A stretch of 64,000 nucleotides of DNA. It comes from an uncultured Collinsella sp. (lineage in GTDB: Bacteria; Actinomycetota; Coriobacteriia; Coriobacteriales; Coriobacteriaceae). A program made the position numbers and the translations under genes. The DNA lies in assembly GCA_900540995.1 (NCBI GenBank), contig UQHO01000002.1:1-64000 (forward strand). Reading direction: 5' to 3'. The notes below the pieces were generated by a model that was not told the origin of the DNA, did not search any database, and saw only the letters and a program-made list of their open reading frames with translations. This document shows, one piece after another, positions 34,782 through 43,983 of this stretch. Each line of letters begins with the position of its first letter. Within the stretch, counting starts at the first letter, position 1.

Positions 34782-36179
34782 TTAGGCGCGCTCGAGGAAG
34801 GCCTTGTAGCCGCGATAGGCCTCGTAGATGTCGGCCTTGTTGGCGACCTCCCACAGGGCGTGCATGGACAGGACGGCAACACCGGAATCGATGACGTTCA
34901 TGCCGTACTTGGCCATGATGTAGGCGATGGTGCCGCCGCCGCCCGCGTTGACGCGACCGAGCTCACAGGTCTGGAAGTCCACGCCGGCCTCGTCCATGAT
35001 GTCGCGGATGAGGGCCACGTACTCGGCGTCGGCGTCGTTGGAGCCGCCCTTGCCGCGGCTGCCCGTGTACTTGTTAAAGCACAGGCCGCGACCCATGAAG
35101 GCCGCGTTCTTGGTCTCGAACTTGCCGGCGTAGCCCGGGTCGAAGCCGGCGGACACGTCGGAGGAGAGCATGCGGCTGCGGGCGAGGGCGCGGCGCAGGG
35201 CCAGCGGGCTGTCCTCGCCGACGAGCGTCATGATCTCGGCGACGGTGTTCTCGAAGAAGCGGCTCGTCATGCCGGTGGCGCCCACGGAGCCGATCTCCTC
35301 CTTGTCGACGATGAGCGTGATGCTCGTGCGCTCCACGTTGGCGACGTTGATCTGGGCGAGCATGGAGGGGTAGGCGCAGACGCGGTCGTCGTGGCCATAG
35401 CCCAAGATCATGGAGCGGTCGAGGCCCATGTCGCGGGCCGGGCCGGCGGGCACGACCTCGATCTCGGCGGAGAGGAAGTCCTCCTCCTCGACGTCGTACT
35501 GCTCCTTGAGGATATCCAGGAACATCTGCTTGACGGGCTCCTTGGGGGCGTCCTTGTCGTCCTCGTCAAACTTGACGGGGCGGCCGCCCACGATTACGTC
35601 GAGGATCTCGGCGTCGACAGCGTCCTTGGCGGGCTTGGACATCTGCTCGCTCGAGAGGTGGATCAGCAGGTCGGAGATGGTGAAGACCGGGTCGTCCGCC
35701 TTGTCGCCGATGTTGATGTCGACGGTGGTGCCGTCCTTTTTGCAGATGACGCCCACGAGCGCGAGCGGGGAGGCCACCCAGTGGTAGCTCTTGACGCCGC
35801 CATAGTAGTGCGTGTCGAGATAAGCCATGTCGCCGGCCTCGAAGGCGGGATTCTGCTTAAGGTCCAGGCGCGGCGAGTCCACGTGGGCGCCCAGGATGTT
35901 AAAGCCCTGCTCGAGCGGGGCGGTGCCAAGGTTGACGAGCATAAGGTCCTTGCCGTGGTTGGCGGCGTACACCTTGTCGCCTGCCTTGAGCTCGCGACCC
36001 TCGGCAATCACGGTCTCCAGGTCGACGTATCCCGCCTCCTCGGCCATCTTGATGCCGGTCTTGACGCACAGGCGCTCGGTCTTGTTCTCGCTCAAAAACT
36101 GCTTATAGCCGCGGCAAAGCTCCTCGAGCTCCTCGATTTGCTGTGGCGTGTACTTTTTCCATGCGCTGGGACGCTCCAT
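34782..36179 (-). CDS. M18 family zinc aminopeptidase
   Basis: Di-zinc aminopeptidase of the aspartyl aminopeptidase family (ApeB/LAP4-like), 465 residues. The metal-binding and catalytic motifs are visible: GAHVDSPRLDLKQNPA near residue 100, HYYGGVKSYHW, DKEEIGSVGATGM, and near the C-terminus a Gly-rich VNAGGGGTIAYIMAKYG and a final MHALWEVANKAD. AAAGGAG precedes the start at 36179. A much longer in-frame extension antisense to polA is spurious. Likely cytoplasmic peptide turnover. Confidence 0.9.
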   Translation of the reverse strand: MERPSAWKKYTPQQIEELEELCRGYKQFLSENKTERLCVKTGIKMAEEAGYVDLETVIAEGRELKAGDKVYAANHGKDLMLVNLGTAPLEQGFNILGAHVDSPRLDLKQNPAFEAGDMAYLDTHYYGGVKSYHWVASPLALVGVICKKDGTTVDINIGDKADDPVFTISDLLIHLSSEQMSKPAKDAVDAEILDVIVGGRPVKFDEDDKDAPKEPVKQMFLDILKEQYDVEEEDFLSAEIEVVPAGPARDMGLDRSMILGYGHDDRVCAYPSMLAQINVANVERTSITLIVDKEEIGSVGATGMTSRFFENTVAEIMTLVGEDSPLALRRALARSRMLSSDVSAGFDPGYAGKFETKNAAFMGRGLCFNKYTGSRGKGGSNDADAEYVALIRDIMDEAGVDFQTCELGRVNAGGGGTIAYIMAKYGMNVIDSGVAVLSMHALWEVANKADIYEAYRGYKAFLERA

Positions 36180-36345
36180 GACGCAGGCTCCTTTCGGATC
36201 GATCGTACTGGTTGATGTACCGTGAGCCATCGTATCACGCGCGGGCCCGCGGTGGCGGGGGAGCTTGATGTGCGGTGGCCGCGGGGCGGGGAGCGTGTAA
36301 ACTGGAGTGAGCAAACCGTGCCCAGCCCAAAGCGAGGTATTCAAT

Positions 36346-39096
36346 ATGTCTGACAAGCGCCGCACCTTTGCCGTTATCGACGGCAACTCGCTCATGCACC
36401 GTGCCTTCCACGCCGTGCCGCCGACCATGAACGCGCCGGACGGTCGCCCCACCAACGCGATCTTTGGTTTTCTGAACATGTTCCTCAAGATGATCGATGC
36501 CTTTAACCCCGACGGTGTGGTCGTGGCGTTTGATAAAGGCAAGCCGCGCGTGCGCATGGAGATGCTGCCGCAGTATAAGGCGCAGCGCCCGCCCATGGAC
36601 CCCGATTTGCACGCGCAGTTTCCGATGATCAAGGAGCTGCTCGGTGCGCTCAATGTGCCGATTCTGCAGTCTGAGGGCTGGGAAGGCGACGATATCCTGG
36701 GAACCATGGCGCGCCTGGGTGAGGAGGCCGGCTGCGACATGCTGCTGGTGACCGGCGACCGCGACATGTATCAGCTTGTGACCGAGCACGTCAACGTGGT
36801 CTCGACCCGCAAGGGCCTGTCCGACGTGGCGATCATGACGCCCGAGAGTGTGGACGACCTGTATCACGGCATTACGCCGTCGCTCGTGCCCGATTTCTAT
36901 GGCCTGAAGGGCGATACGTCGGACAACATTCCCGGCGTACCGGGTATTGGTCCCAAAAAGGCAAGCGCGCTCATCGCACAGTACGGCAGCCTGGACGAAG
37001 TCATCGCGCATGCCGACGAGGTCAAGGGCAAGATGGGCGAGAACCTGCGCGCACACATCGACGATGCCCTGCTGAGCCGCAAGGTCGCAACCATCCGCAC
37101 CGATGCGCCCGTTGAGCTCGATTTTGAGGCGACGTCCTTCCCGGCGTTTTCTGCAGATGAGGTGTCCGCAGCACTGGGTACGCTTGGTATCACTGCCATG
37201 CAGAACCGTTTCTTGGCACTGATCGGTGACGAGGGTGGCGCTGCTGCCGCTGCTAGCACGTTTGAGATGCCCACGATTGAGCGCACCGCTGCCGGCGATG
37301 CCGAGGCGCTTGCTGCCGTGGCGTCCGAGGTTGCCCGTGCGATCGAGGCGGGCGAGTGGGTCGCCGCCGTGGTGGACGACGACAAGGAAGAGGGCGCGCT
37401 CTTTGGACTGACGCGCACACTGTGGTTGGCGACGTCCAAGGGCCTGTTCGCGCTCGAGGAGGGCGACAGCTGTACGGCGGCTGAGGTTGAGGGCTTCAAC
37501 TTCGTCCACGGCGTGATTGCTGGCGTGCTCGCGCGTCTGTTTATGGAGGGCCGTGTGGCGAGCCCGGATATGAAGGCGCTGCTGCACGAGCTTTCGCCCA
37601 TCGATTCTTCTGAGCCCGAGCTCATGGACCCGTTGTCAGTCGATTCCACGCGCATCTTCGATACCGTGGTGGCTGCCTATCTGCTGGATTCCGATCGTTC
37701 CGAGTTCGATGAGGCATATCTTGCCGATACGTATTTGCAGATGGCGTTGCCTGCGGCGCGCGGCGCAGAGGGTGCTGGTGAGAACGCTCCGGTGCCAGCC
37801 GCCCGTACTGCGGCCCTGACACTGGCGCTGGTCGCACCGCTGCGCGAGTGCATGGCCCGCGAGAATGCCGCTAACGTGTTCGATGGGATCGAGATGCCGC
37901 TCGTTCCGGTACTTGCCAAGATGGAGCGCGCGGGCATGCTCGTGGATCCCGATCGGCTGCGCAGCCTGTCCGAGGGTCTGGCGACCCAGATCACCGAGGT
38001 CGAGCGCAGCATTCGTGATCTGGCAGGCGACGAGACCTTTAACATCGGCAGCCCCATGCAGCTCTCGCACGTGCTGTTTGATGTTATGGGGCTTCCGACC
38101 AAGGGCCTAAAAAAGACCAAGCGCGGCTACTATTCGACCAACGCCAAGGTGCTGAGCGACCTTGCCCGCGACCACGAGATCGTGCGCCTGATTTTGGACT
38201 GGCGTGAGAAGTCCAAGATTAAGTCGACCTATCTGGACACGCTAGGTCCGCTGCGCCGTGGTGACGGGCGTGTGCACACCACGTACAACCAGACCATCAC
38301 CGCGACGGGGCGCCTGTCTTCGAGCGACCCCAATCTGCAAAACATTCCGACGCGCTCGGAGCTGGGGCGTACCGTCAAGACGGCGTTCTCGGCGGGCGAG
38401 GGAAGCGTCTTTTTGGCGGTGGACTACTCGCAGATTGAGTTGCGTTTGCTGGCGCATCTTTCGGGAGACGAGCACCTGGTGCGCGCCTTTAACGAGGGTG
38501 AGGACTTTCATGCCGAGACGGCCGCGCGCGTGTTTGGCGTGCCGGTGTCCGAGGTAACGCCCGACTTGCGCAGTCGCGCCAAGGCCGTGAACTTTGGCAT
38601 CGTGTATGGTCAGCAGGCCTATGGTCTGTCGCAGTCGCTGCATATCTCGATGGCCGAGGCGCGCGACATGATTGATCGCTACTACGAGGCCTACCCGGGT
38701 GTGCGCACGTTCCTCGACAACGTGGTGGCGCGTGCCAAGCAGACGGGCTATGCCGAGACCATGTACGGCCGCCGTCGCCATATTCCGGAGCTCAAGGCCA
38801 AAAATCCGCAGCTCCGTGGCTTTGGCGAGCGCACGGCCATGAACCACCCCATGCAGGGCACCGCCGCCGACATCATCAAGATCGCCATGGCCCGCGTAAG
38901 CCGCCGCCTGGAAGAAGAGGGTTTTGCCGCCCACATGATCTTGCAGGTACACGACGAACTGGACTTTGAGTGCCCCATCGACGAAGTCGAGCGCCTAACC
39001 ACCATGGTCCGCGACGTCATGGAGCACGTCGTAGACCTCCGCGTCCCCCTAATCGCCGAAGCCAGCACCGGCATAACCTGGGCCGACGCCAAATAG
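36346..39096 (+). CDS. polA: DNA polymerase I
   Basis: Replication and repair polymerase, 916 residues. Residues about 1-290 are the 5' nuclease (VIDGNSLMHRAFHA, GDDILGTMAR, TGDRDMYQLV, LKGDTSDNIPGVPGIGPKKA). The middle region (about 295-500) corresponds to the 3'-5' exonuclease domain, but no DxE metal motif is seen, so proofreading is probably lost. The C-terminal polymerase domain is intact: TATGRLSSSDPNLQNIP, VDYSQIELR, RSRAKAVNFGIVYGQ and the final HDELDFE. ATG 36346 is preferred over 36307. Confidence 0.95.
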   Translation: MSDKRRTFAVIDGNSLMHRAFHAVPPTMNAPDGRPTNAIFGFLNMFLKMIDAFNPDGVVVAFDKGKPRVRMEMLPQYKAQRPPMDPDLHAQFPMIKELLGALNVPILQSEGWEGDDILGTMARLGEEAGCDMLLVTGDRDMYQLVTEHVNVVSTRKGLSDVAIMTPESVDDLYHGITPSLVPDFYGLKGDTSDNIPGVPGIGPKKASALIAQYGSLDEVIAHADEVKGKMGENLRAHIDDALLSRKVATIRTDAPVELDFEATSFPAFSADEVSAALGTLGITAMQNRFLALIGDEGGAAAAASTFEMPTIERTAAGDAEALAAVASEVARAIEAGEWVAAVVDDDKEEGALFGLTRTLWLATSKGLFALEEGDSCTAAEVEGFNFVHGVIAGVLARLFMEGRVASPDMKALLHELSPIDSSEPELMDPLSVDSTRIFDTVVAAYLLDSDRSEFDEAYLADTYLQMALPAARGAEGAGENAPVPAARTAALTLALVAPLRECMARENAANVFDGIEMPLVPVLAKMERAGMLVDPDRLRSLSEGLATQITEVERSIRDLAGDETFNIGSPMQLSHVLFDVMGLPTKGLKKTKRGYYSTNAKVLSDLARDHEIVRLILDWREKSKIKSTYLDTLGPLRRGDGRVHTTYNQTITATGRLSSSDPNLQNIPTRSELGRTVKTAFSAGEGSVFLAVDYSQIELRLLAHLSGDEHLVRAFNEGEDFHAETAARVFGVPVSEVTPDLRSRAKAVNFGIVYGQQAYGLSQSLHISMAEARDMIDRYYEAYPGVRTFLDNVVARAKQTGYAETMYGRRRHIPELKAKNPQLRGFGERTAMNHPMQGTAADIIKIAMARVSRRLEEEGFAAHMILQVHDELDFECPIDEVERLTTMVRDVMEHVVDLRVPLIAEASTGITWADAK

Positions 39097-39127
39097 GGAA
39101 GTGCCCACAACCCCAAAGTAACCAAAA

Positions 39128-39164
39128 CAGAGGGGAGCCCCTTCCAAAAAGGGGCTCCCCTCTG
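39128..39164. terminator. Hairpin after polA
   Basis: A 16-bp perfect stem (39128-39143 with 39149-39164) with loop CCAAA follows polA. No T-run follows on the + strand, but CAAAA before it would give a short T-run in the reverse direction. Confidence 0.65.
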
Positions 39165-39232
39165 TTCAAATAAATTCAGCCAAGTATCTAGACACTCAAG
39201 AGGCCATCTTGGCGGCAAGCAAAGTCAACATG

Positions 39233-39358
39233 GCCATGCCCGGGGCCGACCGCTTGATTTTTGTAGATTCCGCACGAGCCGAAGAGCACTAAATGTGCTC
39301 TTCGTGCGAGCCCAGGACTTGACCGAGCAAAAATCAAGCGGTCGGCCCCGGGCATGGC
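39233..39358. repeat. Long perfect inverted repeat with inner hairpin (family B, copy 2)
   Basis: Arms of 31 bases (39233-39263 and 39328-39358) match perfectly. The outer half reads CCCGGGGCCGACC and the inner end TTTTTG. The 64-base centre folds again: GAAGAGCAC pairs with GTGCTCTTC and CGCAC with GTGCG. It sits 12 bases from the 3' end of the minus-strand HAD gene. It shares the GGG-CCGACC core and inner T-run with 24636-24712. Confidence 0.85.
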
Positions 39359-39369
39359 GACGGGATAGA

Positions 39370-40197
39370 TTAACGAGCCGCCAAGATGGCGTCGATGAGC
39401 GTCAGTACGCCCCCGTCGTTGTTGCTCGGAATACGCCACTTAGCATGTGCATTCATGTGCTCCTCGGCATTGTCCACGATAAAGCTATGCCCGACGCGCT
39501 CCAGCATGGGGATGTCGTTGTAGGTATCGCCCACGGCGGCAGCATCGGCAATATCGATGCCCAGGTGCTCGCACAGGTGAGCGATGCCGGCGCCCTTGTC
39601 GACGCCCAGGTTCATAAAGTCGATCCACTCGCGCCCAGCGTTGGTGACGTAGAGCTTGTCCGAGAACTCGGGGCTATAGGTCTCGCGGAAAGCGGGCTCG
39701 GCGTCGTAGCCTGGGAAGAAGACCGAAATCTTGTTGGACTCGAAATCGATGCCCTCAAAGCTGTCGACGTAGTTGATTGTGTTGTAGTAGACGCTGATCT
39801 CGTCGTGGTATTGATGGTCGCGGGCAAGCACGTAGAACTCGTCGAAGCAGCACAGGACGGGGACAGCGCGAGGATCCTCCGAGGCACGGTTCAAGACCTG
39901 CTGATACAGCTCCACGTCAATATTGCTTTTATAGATATAGCTGCCGCGATAGATCACGCAAGCTCCGTTGTCGGGACAAAAGGCGAGGCGGTTCTTGATG
40001 CCCTCGAACATCTCCTCGAGCTTGGGGGCGGGACGTCCGCTGGCGGGGCAGAATACGATGCCGGCGTCGGCGAGCTTGTCCAGGCGCTCATCAAGACCCT
40101 GGGGCAGCACACGCTCGTCGGTGAGAAGCGTCTTGTCCATATCGACGGCGAGAATCTTAATGTTGCCGATGTTGGCGTCCGATTCGTAAGTTTGCAT
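39370..40197 (-). CDS. Cof-type HAD-IIB phosphatase
   Basis: A 275-residue haloacid-dehalogenase phosphatase of the Cof/YidA group. Motif I is VDMDKTLLTDE, motif II lies in CPASGR, and motif IV is GDTYNDIPMLE; a C2B cap separates them. These enzymes dephosphorylate sugar or nucleotide phosphates and the substrate cannot be told. GAAAGG precedes the start. The gene diverges from the argG leader region. Confidence 0.88.
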   Translation of the reverse strand: MQTYESDANIGNIKILAVDMDKTLLTDERVLPQGLDERLDKLADAGIVFCPASGRPAPKLEEMFEGIKNRLAFCPDNGACVIYRGSYIYKSNIDVELYQQVLNRASEDPRAVPVLCCFDEFYVLARDHQYHDEISVYYNTINYVDSFEGIDFESNKISVFFPGYDAEPAFRETYSPEFSDKLYVTNAGREWIDFMNLGVDKGAGIAHLCEHLGIDIADAAAVGDTYNDIPMLERVGHSFIVDNAEEHMNAHAKWRIPSNNDGGVLTLIDAILAAR

Positions 40198-40471
40198 AAA
40201 AATGCGCCTTTCGTTTCGAGATTGTTTCAGACGTTATAACCATCAACTAGTAGTCGAGCGTATTTTCGCAGGAATGGTGCGTATTTGCACCACGCTTCAC
40301 AAAGTAATGAAAAAACTTTTCAGAAATTTGAATTTGTCGCTTGTGCTGCGGGCACTTTAGCGTAATATAGCGACCATCGAAAACGGAGACGGAAAAACAA
40401 CCGCTTACCGAGTAAAAGGTACCGTTTACGATATTTGAATTGCGCCCGGCGATACGTGAAAGGAGAGGCAG

Positions 40472-40546
40472 ATGCAGTTCGTAAAGATCATCACCACTGC
40501 AGACAATGCCATCCGACGCCAGCGCGCAATTTCCCGACGACGATAA
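40472..40546 (+). CDS. Candidate arginine-rich leader peptide of argG
   Basis: A 24-codon ORF with a strong ribosome site (AGGAG 40461-40465, 6 bases spacing). Its last ten codons read RRQRAISRRR, six of them Arg, including CGA-CGA-CGA directly before TAA. Alternative hairpins start within these codons (see 40539-40618). The arrangement matches transcription-attenuation leader peptides, in which charged-tRNA supply sets ribosome stalling. argG begins 205 bases later. No direct proof of regulation; a chance ORF is possible but the Arg run next to an arginine gene makes that unlikely. Confidence 0.65.
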   Translation: MQFVKIITTADNAIRRQRAISRRR

Positions 40547-40618
40547 CAATCGTCTCTGTCCGCATGGGGCGAATTGCCTCAACAGAGTCATTTTGAGGTC
40601 GTTGGGTTTTAGCACGAC
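40539..40618 (+). promoter_or_regulatory. Candidate attenuator structures before argG
   Basis: GACGAT (40539-40544) pairs with ATCGTC (40549-40554) over the last Arg codons and the stop. CTCTGT (40554-40559) can pair with ACAGAG (40582-40587), or CCTCAA (40577-40582) with TTGAGG (40593-40598); the two are mutually exclusive. GTCGT (40598-40602) can pair with ACGAC (40614-40618). GCAATT within the Arg codons can also pair with AATTGC near 40572. No classic long T-run is present, so the output mechanism is unclear. Confidence 0.4.
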
Positions 40619-40751
40619 ATTGCTGCATGTTTCTAGGGCATGTATGTGCTGATTTTTGCTATTTAACCTGATATTGCACGGTATATGACCTTGAAATGAC
40701 TTGCAACTGACCGATGTTCTAACTAGCTACCAAGGGCGAAAGGAAACAGCC

Positions 40752-41978
40752 ATGAGCAAGGAAAAAGTCGTTCTCGCATATTCCGGTGGTCTTGATACAT
40801 CCGTATGTGTCAAGTGGCTCCAGGACGAGAAGAATCTCGATGTCGTTTGCGTCTGCGGCAACGTGGGCCAGGAAGAGACCGGACTGGATGCCAAGAAGCA
40901 GAAGGCGCTCGACCTGGGCGTTCTCGATTGCCAGGTGCTCGACCTGCGCGACGAGTTCTCCGATGAGTTCCTGACCAAAGCCATCGCCGCAAACTCCATG
41001 TACGAGAATAAGTATCCGCTGCTCTCCGCCCTGTCTCGCCCGCTGCTTGCCAAGAAGCTTGTTGAGGTCGCCCACGAGTTTGGCGCGACCTACGTCGCCC
41101 ACGGCTGCACTGGCAAAGGTAACGATCAGGTCCGTTTTGAGGCCGCCGTCAAGGCCCTCGACCCCGAGCTCAAGGTTATCGCCCCGGTTCGCGAGTGGGA
41201 CCTGAAGTGCCGTCCCGACGAGGTCGCCTATGCCCACGCCCACAACGTTCCGGTTCCCGAGGGTGCCAACGACAACCCCTACTCCATCGACGACAACCTG
41301 TGGGGTCGCGCCATCGAGTGCGGTCACCTGGAGGACCCTTGGAATGAGCCGCTCGATGACGCTTGGGTTATGACCAAGAACCCCGAGGACACGCCTGACA
41401 CCCCGACCTATACCGAGATCGAGTTTGAGGCCGGCAAGCCTGTCGCCGTCGACGGCAAGAAGATGAAGCTCTCCGAGATCGTCATCGCCCTCAACAAGAT
41501 TTCGGGCGACAACGGCTTTGGCCGTCTTGACCTGGTCGAGGATCGTCTGGTGGGCCTCAAGAGCCGCGAGTGCTATGAGGTTCCCGGCGCCCTGACGCTC
41601 ATCACCGCCCACAAGGCGCTCGAGGACATCTGCGTCGAGGGCGACCTGCTCAAGACCAAGATCAAGCTCGAGCAGGATTGGGCCACCGCCGTTTACAACG
41701 GCCAGTGGTACAGCCCGCTCAAAAACGCGCTCGATGCCTTTATGGCCGATACCCAGAAGTTCGTGACCGGCACTGTCCGTCTGAAGTTCTTTAAGGGCAA
41801 CTGCCATGTCGTCGGCCGCAAGAGCCCCTTCAGCCTCTACGACTACGGTCTGGCTACCTACGACCGCGACACCACGTTTGACGAGAAGGCCAGCGCCGGC
41901 TTTATCGAGATCGATACGCTGTCGCTCAAGACGTGGGCAAAGGTCCAGGGCCCCAGCTCTGCTGCCGCCCAGGCCTAG
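40752..41978 (+). CDS. argG: Argininosuccinate synthase
   Basis: Condenses citrulline and aspartate with ATP in arginine synthesis. The 408 residues show the P-loop-like AYSGGLDTSVCVKWL at the N-terminus, HGCTGKGNDQVRFE near residue 115, and DDNLWGRAIECG, all typical. AAAGGAAA precedes ATG 40752. The 554-base region before it has no gene apart from the leader peptide; the rest (40198-40460) is AT-rich without a clear promoter pair that I could defend. Confidence 0.97.
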   Translation: MSKEKVVLAYSGGLDTSVCVKWLQDEKNLDVVCVCGNVGQEETGLDAKKQKALDLGVLDCQVLDLRDEFSDEFLTKAIAANSMYENKYPLLSALSRPLLAKKLVEVAHEFGATYVAHGCTGKGNDQVRFEAAVKALDPELKVIAPVREWDLKCRPDEVAYAHAHNVPVPEGANDNPYSIDDNLWGRAIECGHLEDPWNEPLDDAWVMTKNPEDTPDTPTYTEIEFEAGKPVAVDGKKMKLSEIVIALNKISGDNGFGRLDLVEDRLVGLKSRECYEVPGALTLITAHKALEDICVEGDLLKTKIKLEQDWATAVYNGQWYSPLKNALDAFMADTQKFVTGTVRLKFFKGNCHVVGRKSPFSLYDYGLATYDRDTTFDEKASAGFIEIDTLSLKTWAKVQGPSSAAAQA

Positions 41979-42131
41979 CGCCTCCTTCCCTTGGTATCCG
42001 CGCGGCCCATCCGCGTGATACATAACGGGCGCACGGGGTCCCTACCTTTCGTTATGCTTGCTGACACTTCTTAACATCGGTGGCCCCTACGTTCCGCCCG
42101 CATATATGATGCCGCGTCTGCGGCTGAGTCC

Positions 42132-42161
42132 GAGCCCCGCCGGGGTTGTCCGGCGGGGCTC
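42132..42161 (+). terminator. Strong GC hairpin after argG
   Basis: A perfect 12-bp stem (42132-42143 with 42150-42161) with a 6-base loop is followed by CTTCTATC, a weak T-rich tail. It may terminate argG or act as a processing or attenuation hairpin before the small ORF at 42212. Confidence 0.6.
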
Positions 42162-42211
42162 CTTCTATCAATTTGGCGGCTCTGCGCCTATATATATGAG
42201 GAGTATCCATT

Positions 42212-42382
42212 ATGTTCAATGCTATTGCGCATGCTTTACTCGCCCTCGCGCCCGAGTTCGATGCTGCAAGGGTCGAGGACGTCCCTATGAGCCTGAAGGC
42301 CTGGATCGATGGTTCGCAGGGCAACATCCGGAGGGAGACGTTGGGCGCCAAGTGCATGGCGCGTCACTTCTTTGCAAATTAG
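42212..42382 (+). CDS. Small 56-residue ORF between argG and argH
   Basis: GAGGAG lies 8 bases before ATG 42212 and the codon use (GC-rich third positions, few rare codons) resembles real genes. The product begins MFNAIAHALLALAPEFDAA, is mildly amphipathic, contains one Trp (LKAWIDGSQG) and one Cys (GAKCMARHFF), and has no signal peptide or membrane segment. It is not recognised. It ends 118 bases before argH. It may be a small protein tied to arginine synthesis, or a translated leader. Confidence 0.6.
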   Translation: MFNAIAHALLALAPEFDAARVEDVPMSLKAWIDGSQGNIRRETLGAKCMARHFFAN

Positions 42383-42500
42383 CTACATGGCTCCGCACAC
42401 GGTGGGGAATGTGTAAAACTAGCGGTTGAAAAATCGCTTTAGCGATATGGCGCATTGCTTTGGGCGCTTGTTTTGGTATTTGGAGAAAGGGGACGGTTCC

Positions 42501-43931
42501 ATGGCTCTTTGGGGCGGTCGTTTTGAGGCAGGCGTGGCCGAGGTCACGCAGGAGTTTGGCGCGTCGTTGCCGGTCGACAAACATCTCTATAAGCAGGACA
42601 TCGCCGGATCTAAGGCACATGCCAAGATGCTGGCGGCCCAGGGCATTATCAGCGCCGAGGACGAGCAAGCGATTGCCGAGGGTCTGACCGGAATCGAACA
42701 GGATATCGATGCCGGCAACTTCACCTTCGACATCAACGACGAGGACATTCATATGTCCATCGAGAGCGAGCTGACGCGTCGCATCGGCGAGGCTGGCAAG
42801 CGCTTGCATACCGGACGTTCGCGCAACGACCAGGTGGCGACCGACACACGTCTGGGCGTCAAGGCGCTGGCCAAGGAGCTCATGGGGGCCAATCTTGAGC
42901 TGCGCCATGTGCTGGTGGATGCGGCTAAGAAGTACGACAAGGTGATTCTGCCGGGCTACACGCACATGCAGCACGCTCAGCCCGTGCTGCTGTCGCATCA
43001 TCTGCTGGCGTATTCCTGGATGTTCGCGCGCGACTTTACACGCCTGAAGGCAGCCTTTGATGCCGCCGACAACTGTCCGCTGGGCGCTGCCGCGCTTGCC
43101 GGCACGAGCTATCCGCTCGATCGTCAGATGACGGCTGCCGAACTTGGCTTTGCGGGCGTGATTCCCAACTCGCTCGATGCGGTTTCCGACCGTGATTTCC
43201 TGCTCGATCTGCACTACGCCGGCTCCGTCATGGCCATGCACCTGTCGCGTCTTTCCGAGGAGATCGTGCTGTGGTCGAGCTCCGAATTTGGCTTTATCAC
43301 GCTTTCCGACTCGTACTCCACCGGCTCGTCCATCATGCCGCAGAAGAAGAATCCCGACTTTGCCGAGCTTATCCGCGGCAAGAGCGGCCGTGTGTATGGC
43401 AACCTGGTGCAGCTGCTCGTGACCATGAAGGGCCTGCCGCTTGCTTATAACAAGGACTTGCAGGAGGACAAGGAGGGCGCGCTCGATACCGCCCATACGC
43501 TCATGCAGTGCCTGTCGGTTATGGCCGGTATGATTTCGACTTGGACCGTCAACGAGGATGCCATGGCGCGCGAGTGCGGCGTGGGGCACCTTGCCGCCAC
43601 CGATGTTGCCGATTACCTGGCTAAGCGCGGCCTGCCGTTCCGCGAGGCGCATGCCGTGGTGGGCCATCTGGTTCTGATGTGCGAGAAGCGCGGCTGCAAT
43701 CTTGAGGATTTGCCGTTTGAGGTGTTCCAGGAGGCAAGCCCGCTCTTTGAGCGCGATATTACCGAGGCACTCGACATCCCGTCGATTGTCGCCGCGCGTA
43801 CGACCGAGGGCGGCACCGCTCCTGTCGCCGTTGCCGTGCAGCTGCAGCGTGCCGAGGCACAGCTCGTGGCCGACGAGGGCGTGTTTGGGTCACTGACTAA
43901 GGTCGTCGAGATGGGCCACGGGGTAAAGTAG
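42501..43931 (+). CDS. argH: Argininosuccinate lyase
   Basis: Splits argininosuccinate to arginine and fumarate; last step of arginine synthesis. The 476 residues begin ALWGGRFEAG and show HTGRSRNDQVATD near residue 105, and the superfamily signature SSIMPQKKNPDFAELIRG that carries the catalytic Ser. AAAGGGG precedes ATG 42501; the in-frame upstream ATG 42426 lacks a ribosome site. Confidence 0.97.
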   Translation: MALWGGRFEAGVAEVTQEFGASLPVDKHLYKQDIAGSKAHAKMLAAQGIISAEDEQAIAEGLTGIEQDIDAGNFTFDINDEDIHMSIESELTRRIGEAGKRLHTGRSRNDQVATDTRLGVKALAKELMGANLELRHVLVDAAKKYDKVILPGYTHMQHAQPVLLSHHLLAYSWMFARDFTRLKAAFDAADNCPLGAAALAGTSYPLDRQMTAAELGFAGVIPNSLDAVSDRDFLLDLHYAGSVMAMHLSRLSEEIVLWSSSEFGFITLSDSYSTGSSIMPQKKNPDFAELIRGKSGRVYGNLVQLLVTMKGLPLAYNKDLQEDKEGALDTAHTLMQCLSVMAGMISTWTVNEDAMARECGVGHLAATDVADYLAKRGLPFREAHAVVGHLVLMCEKRGCNLEDLPFEVFQEASPLFERDITEALDIPSIVAARTTEGGTAPVAVAVQLQRAEAQLVADEGVFGSLTKVVEMGHGVK

Positions 43932-43983
43932 GGCTTTGGCTGAAGCTGTTTTGGCCATTTATTGATAAATCGTTTTTGCTTTT

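Noticed and set aside
40247..40615. 122-codon minus-strand frame before argG
   Set aside because: It overlaps the leader peptide and structured region, has no ribosome site and no recognisable protein features.
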